In this document: positions 62,501-64,000 of the stretch, in pieces
Layout: the number at the start of each line of letters is the position of its first letter
How positions within the stretch are numbered: position 1 is the first letter of the stretch
Assembly (NCBI RefSeq): GCF_009618275.1
Contig: NZ_WIAD01000021.1
Coordinates: 1-64,000 of the forward strand
Direction of reading: 5' to 3'
Origin: Roseimaritima sediminicola
GTDB lineage: Bacteria > Planctomycetota > Planctomycetia > Pirellulales > Pirellulaceae
DNA length: 64,000 nucleotides
Program-made: the position numbers and the translations under genes
The notes under the pieces: model-generated
What the model was told of the DNA's origin: nothing
The model's input: the letters and a program-made list of their open reading frames with translations, nothing else
Database searches by the model: none

Positions 62501-62976
62501 TCGAGGAGGTGGTCAGCGAAGGGCACAAGGCGCTGGTCTTCTCGCAGTTCACCTCGCTGCTTGCCCTGGTTCGTCAGGAGCTGGACGAGCGCGGGTGGAA
62601 GTACGAGTACCTCGACGGCAAGACGCGCAAGCGGGCCGAGAAGGTCAAGCGATTCCAGGAGGACGACGAGTGCCCGTTGTTCCTGATCAGTCTGAAAGCG
62701 GGCGGCCACGGACTGAACCTGACGGCGGCCGACTACGTGTTCATCATGGACCCCTGGTGGAATCCGGCGGTGGAGTCGCAAGCGATCGACCGCGCCCACC
62801 GCATGGGCCAGACCAAGCCGGTCGTGGCCTACCGCATGATCTGCCGCGACACGGTCGAAGACAAAATCGTCGCCCTGCAGTCCTCCAAACGCGAGCTGGC
62901 CGACGCGATCATCTCGCAGGAGAAGAGTTTGATCAGCGACCTGACCAGCGACGACCTGCGGATGTTGTTTGAGTAA
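59593..62976 (+). CDS. SWIM zinc-finger SNF2-family helicase/ATPase
   Basis: 1127 residues. SWIM finger CxCx8CxH: C70, C72, C81, H83. A large central region precedes the SNF2 ATPase: DDMGLGKT (residues 659-666), DEAQ (797-800), TGTPIENHLGDLWSLFDFL, LRPFILRRTKEQVL; helicase C with VFSQFTSLLALV, SLKAGGHGLNL and DRAHRMGQ. ATP-driven DNA translocase probably remodelling protein-DNA complexes in repair or transcription. Oddity: a Lys/Ala/Asp repeat (KASKND-type, about 683-720) is inserted just after motif I, encoded by repetitive DNA at 61635-61745. ATG 59593 chosen; TTG 59581 is possible. Confidence 0.94.
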   Translation: MEATLADYCEPRLADRERMAGEHLASRGGVQTLQLGTGGVRAYVSEQRGNFHKVEMSFGLTLQGYLEAGCECSTWQRGYTCRHVWAVASHLPPVDPDLVKRGSLQIVEILGGKISIGDPIVNNTNGSGKKKKGRSTPLWQKQLQKLGEFAAPDEEDAAERLQEVLQVGSRCWFVLNVPDHSDNECLTINLYQASRKQNGEWGKPTSATLDIDDMDEIVDAADAIAVRLLEPVQENAYGYRYHMRSRVGKFTVRPETAALAMQAMSATGRLVWDMGSGRSLVEPHGLKWDGGEPFRLVVRVAPHTTEDGKKRIRVSPVLVRGEDRAELDDALLVSESGVVVFPQRACPLDVTHTELIQQWRGTGAIDVPSRSISKLMETIAGWGSVRVELDPELPVSLDRLEPRPRLHLSSESGKDKHLVAAVQMCYGEQVFAFGGGPAAVWDKSNKQFQQRDLDAEQRLVDQLPRERFFDHGYNDIKVLRKALPALVSELSEAGWDVVADGNALRRAGSFQVAVNSEQDWFDLDATADFDGVQVALPELLSAARKGQNFVVLDDGTHGILPEQWLSQFAGLDKTGEVAEDSIRFTKTQALLLDALLSQQEEVALDRAFRAWCEKLNSFEGIRPVPAPADFQGSLRDYQQLGLGWFQFLQEFQLGGCLADDMGLGKTIQVLAMLAQRYGAASGKHDGKASKNDDAASKNDAKASKSGDAASKSDAAGDDTADERRPSLIVVPKSLIFNWLEEAARFTPQLRMLNYTGTGRGELREQFSEVDCIVTTYGTVRNDAKFLHEQAFDYVILDEAQAIKNPASLSAKATRVLRCDHRLAMTGTPIENHLGDLWSLFDFLNPGMLGQAIGDPSKAGTDRQRLEHISTALRPFILRRTKEQVLTELPAKTEQTLYCDMHSKQNKLYGELRDHYRTMLSDKIKTEGLAKSKIHVLEALLRLRQAACDPRLVDRKSDVHGAKIARLLEQLEEVVSEGHKALVFSQFTSLLALVRQELDERGWKYEYLDGKTRKRAEKVKRFQEDDECPLFLISLKAGGHGLNLTAADYVFIMDPWWNPAVESQAIDRAHRMGQTKPVVAYRMICRDTVEDKIVALQSSKRELADAIISQEKSLISDLTSDDLRMLFE

Positions 62977-63056
62977 CGGGCCGCGAAATGGTAATGCTTG
63001 CCCTGTCTGGGGTATTGTGAAAACGTCACCACGCGTGAAGCGTTTCTTACCATTCC

Positions 63057-63105
63057 ACACCCTCCCGCTCCGCGGGAGGGTCGGCCTCTCAGGGCCGGGG
63101 AGGGC
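63057..63105 (+). repeat. Left structured repeat of the DUF559 unit
   Basis: Hairpin 1 ACCCTCCCGC-TCC-GCGGGAGGGT, hairpin 2 CGGCC-TCTCAG-GGCCG, tail GGGGAGGGC. The tail is 7 bp before the DUF559 ATG and looks like its Shine-Dalgarno. Inverse of 63521-63570 apart from compensatory changes in hairpin 2 (CGGGC/GCCCG there). Confidence 0.9.
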
Positions 63106-63112
63106 ATCAACC

Positions 63113-63538
63113 ATGTCTGGACGTAAAACCGAGCGAGCACGAAGGCTGCGCGAACGAGCGACGAAATCGGAAAACTTGCTTTGGGGCGTGCTGCGTGCTC
63201 GGCAGCTGTGCGGTTTGAAGTTTCGCCGCCAGCATGATATCGGGCCGTTCTACGTTGACTTTGCTTGTGTATCAAAAATGCTAGTTGTCGAGATCGATGG
63301 GGGATACCACGATGCGATCGGGCAAGCCGACCTCGATCGTGAAGCGTTCTTGCGTGAAGCGGGTTGGGATGTCATCCGATTTCACGATCGGGATGTTGAG
63401 CGGGATGCTGAATCAGTGGCCCGGGGCATCGCTCGCCATTTAGGGTTGGAGTATCGATTTGCGAAGAGAGCGCAAACGGGGTCGGGGATCCGCCGGATGA
63501 AGTCAGCACGGCGGAATATCGGCCCTCCCCGGGCCTGA
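63113..63538 (+). CDS. DUF559 endonuclease-like (PD-(D/E)XK/Vsr-fold) protein
   Basis: 141 residues from ATG 63113. Typical DUF559: ARRLRERATKSENLLWGVLRARQL (N-terminal helix with Glu20), GLKFRRQHDIGPFYVDF (Asp49), LVVEIDGGYHD (Glu60, Asp62) and GWDVIRFHDRDV. These match the active-site layout of Vsr-like nucleases. The gene lies wholly between two inverted copies of a structured repeat; the last codons (GPPRA) and TGA stop are within the right copy. Only this gene and repeats fill the space between the convergent SNF2 and serS genes. Biological role unproven. Confidence 0.9.
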   Translation: MSGRKTERARRLRERATKSENLLWGVLRARQLCGLKFRRQHDIGPFYVDFACVSKMLVVEIDGGYHDAIGQADLDREAFLREAGWDVIRFHDRDVERDAESVARGIARHLGLEYRFAKRAQTGSGIRRMKSARRNIGPPRA

Positions 63539-63570
63539 GAGCCCGACCCTCCCGCTCCGCGGGAGGGTGT
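63521..63570 (-). repeat. Right structured repeat of the DUF559 unit
   Basis: Read on the minus strand: ACCCTCCCGC-GGA-GCGGGAGGGT, CGGGC-TCTCAG-GCCCG, GGGGAGGGCC. The first 18 bases on the plus strand encode the DUF559 C-terminus and stop. Confidence 0.9.
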
Positions 63571-63590
63571 AGGCGCGGGAGGGTGTAGGC
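63559..63590 (+). repeat. 16-bp direct tandem repeat beside serS stop
   Basis: GCGGGAGGGTGTAGGC occurs twice without interruption (63559-63574, 63575-63590), overlapping the right structured repeat. It ends 2 bp before the serS stop codon. Confidence 0.95.
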
Positions 63591-63592
63591 GC

Positions 63593-64000
63593 TCAACCGA
63601 TTCTTTCCTTGCCCATCCAGGGCTGGAGCACCTTGGGGATGTTGATGGTGCCGTCGGCCCGTTGGTGGTTCTCCAGGATCGCGATCATGGCTCGCCCGGT
63701 CGCCACGGCCGTGCCGTTCAGGGTGTGAGCGAACTGGGTGCCCTTCTGGCCCGCGGTCTTGAAGCGGATGTCCAGGCGTCGCGCCTGGTAATCGGTGCAG
63801 TTGCTGGTGCTGGTCACTTCGCCCCACTGTCCGCCGTCGCCGCGGCCCGGCATCCAGGCTTCCAGGTCGTACTTGCGGTAGGCCGGTCCGCCCAGGTCGC
63901 CGCTGGCCGTGTCGATGACGCGGTAGGGCACTTCCAACGCGTCGAACAGGTCGCATTCGATCTGCCGCATCTCCTCGTGCAGGTCGTCGCTTTGATCGGG
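63593..64000 (-). CDS. serS: Serine--tRNA ligase, C-terminal part (cut by window edge)
   Basis: About 135 C-terminal residues are in view; the 5' end lies beyond the right border. EMRQIECDLFDALEVPYRVIDTASGDLGGPAYRKYDLEAWMP and QGEVTSTSNCTDYQARRL-type motif 2/3 region with LNGTAVATGRAMIAILENHQ are diagnostic of SerRS (cited in part). Class II synthetase charging tRNA-Ser and tRNA-Sec. Ends VLQPWMGKERIG, TGA at 63593. Confidence 0.95.
   Translation of the reverse strand, partial: PDQSDDLHEEMRQIECDLFDALEVPYRVIDTASGDLGGPAYRKYDLEAWMPGRGDGGQWGEVTSTSNCTDYQARRLDIRFKTAGQKGTQFAHTLNGTAVATGRAMIAILENHQRADGTINIPKVLQPWMGKERIG

Noticed and set aside
59593-62976. SNF2 gene as a defence (DISARM/RM-like) helicase
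   Set aside because: SWIM-SNF2 proteins are common housekeeping genes in this phylum and no defence partners are nearby, apart from the unconnected DUF559 unit.
63113-63538. DUF559 gene as part of a restriction-modification or Vsr system
   Set aside because: No methyltransferase or restriction gene is adjacent; neighbours are SNF2 and serS, and the gene is delimited by repeats.

Overview
The window comes from a GC-rich bacterium of the Planctomycetota, most likely a Pirellulales relative of Rhodopirellula/Roseimaritima. Three DUF1559 genes (pilin-like N-terminus), a PVC-type dehydrogenase/HEAT/cytochrome c protein, a DUF6677 protein, a Ser/Thr kinase beside an ECF sigma factor, weak Shine-Dalgarno use, frequent GTG/TTG starts and many palindromic intergenic repeats all point there. 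No phage, transposase, integrase, CRISPR or rRNA is visible; it reads as core chromosome with two tRNAs.

Layout. 0-10 kb: membrane-anchored hypothetical, tRNA-Lys, a DUF1559/lipoprotein pair, a PVC cytochrome operon, and a DUF6677/small membrane protein/TrkA operon with overlapping genes. 10-23 kb: membrane endonuclease/exonuclease/phosphatase protein, recJ with rpmG, monomeric isocitrate dehydrogenase, two tandem zinc-ribbon membrane proteins, and a three-gene envelope/exopolysaccharide-like set (Gln/Pro/Ala-rich membrane protein, CpsD-like ATPase, ExeA-like AAA ATPase). 23-33 kb: metH, an acyltransferase, lpxK, gltX, a CYTH (CyaB-like) protein and a secreted CCNGC-repeat protein. 33-38 kb: a UV-damage endonuclease fused to a GIY-YIG domain, then a sulfur-handling group (two YeeE/YedE transporters, DUF442 phosphatase-like, DsrE). 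37-46 kb: a second DUF1559/lipoprotein pair, a catabolic set (MFS, M20 peptidase, amidohydrolase, threonine dehydratase-like), and a third DUF1559/lipoprotein pair leading into a PepSY protein behind a Fur-box-like site. 46-58 kb: signalling genes (hybrid histidine kinase, Ser/Thr kinase plus ECF sigma), a membrane thioredoxin-like protein, an esterase, a decayed gene, a PhoD-like phosphatase and tRNA-Ala. 58-64 kb: an LPG-synthase-type membrane protein, a SWIM/SNF2 helicase, a DUF559 endonuclease-like gene enclosed by inverted structured repeats, and the 3' part of serS.

The most unusual signal is in the repeats. At least eight hairpin families occur, mostly at gene 3' ends, and several show compensatory stem changes between copies. 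One family encloses the DUF559 gene so tightly that the left copy supplies its ribosome-binding site and the right copy its stop codon, which suggests a nuclease/repeat unit comparable to the known RAYT/REP pairs. Another family forms a strict 32-bp tandem array before the YeeE/YedE genes. A third forms about 0.5-kb compound elements whose ends carry variable microsatellites; one such end is the entire leader of gltX.
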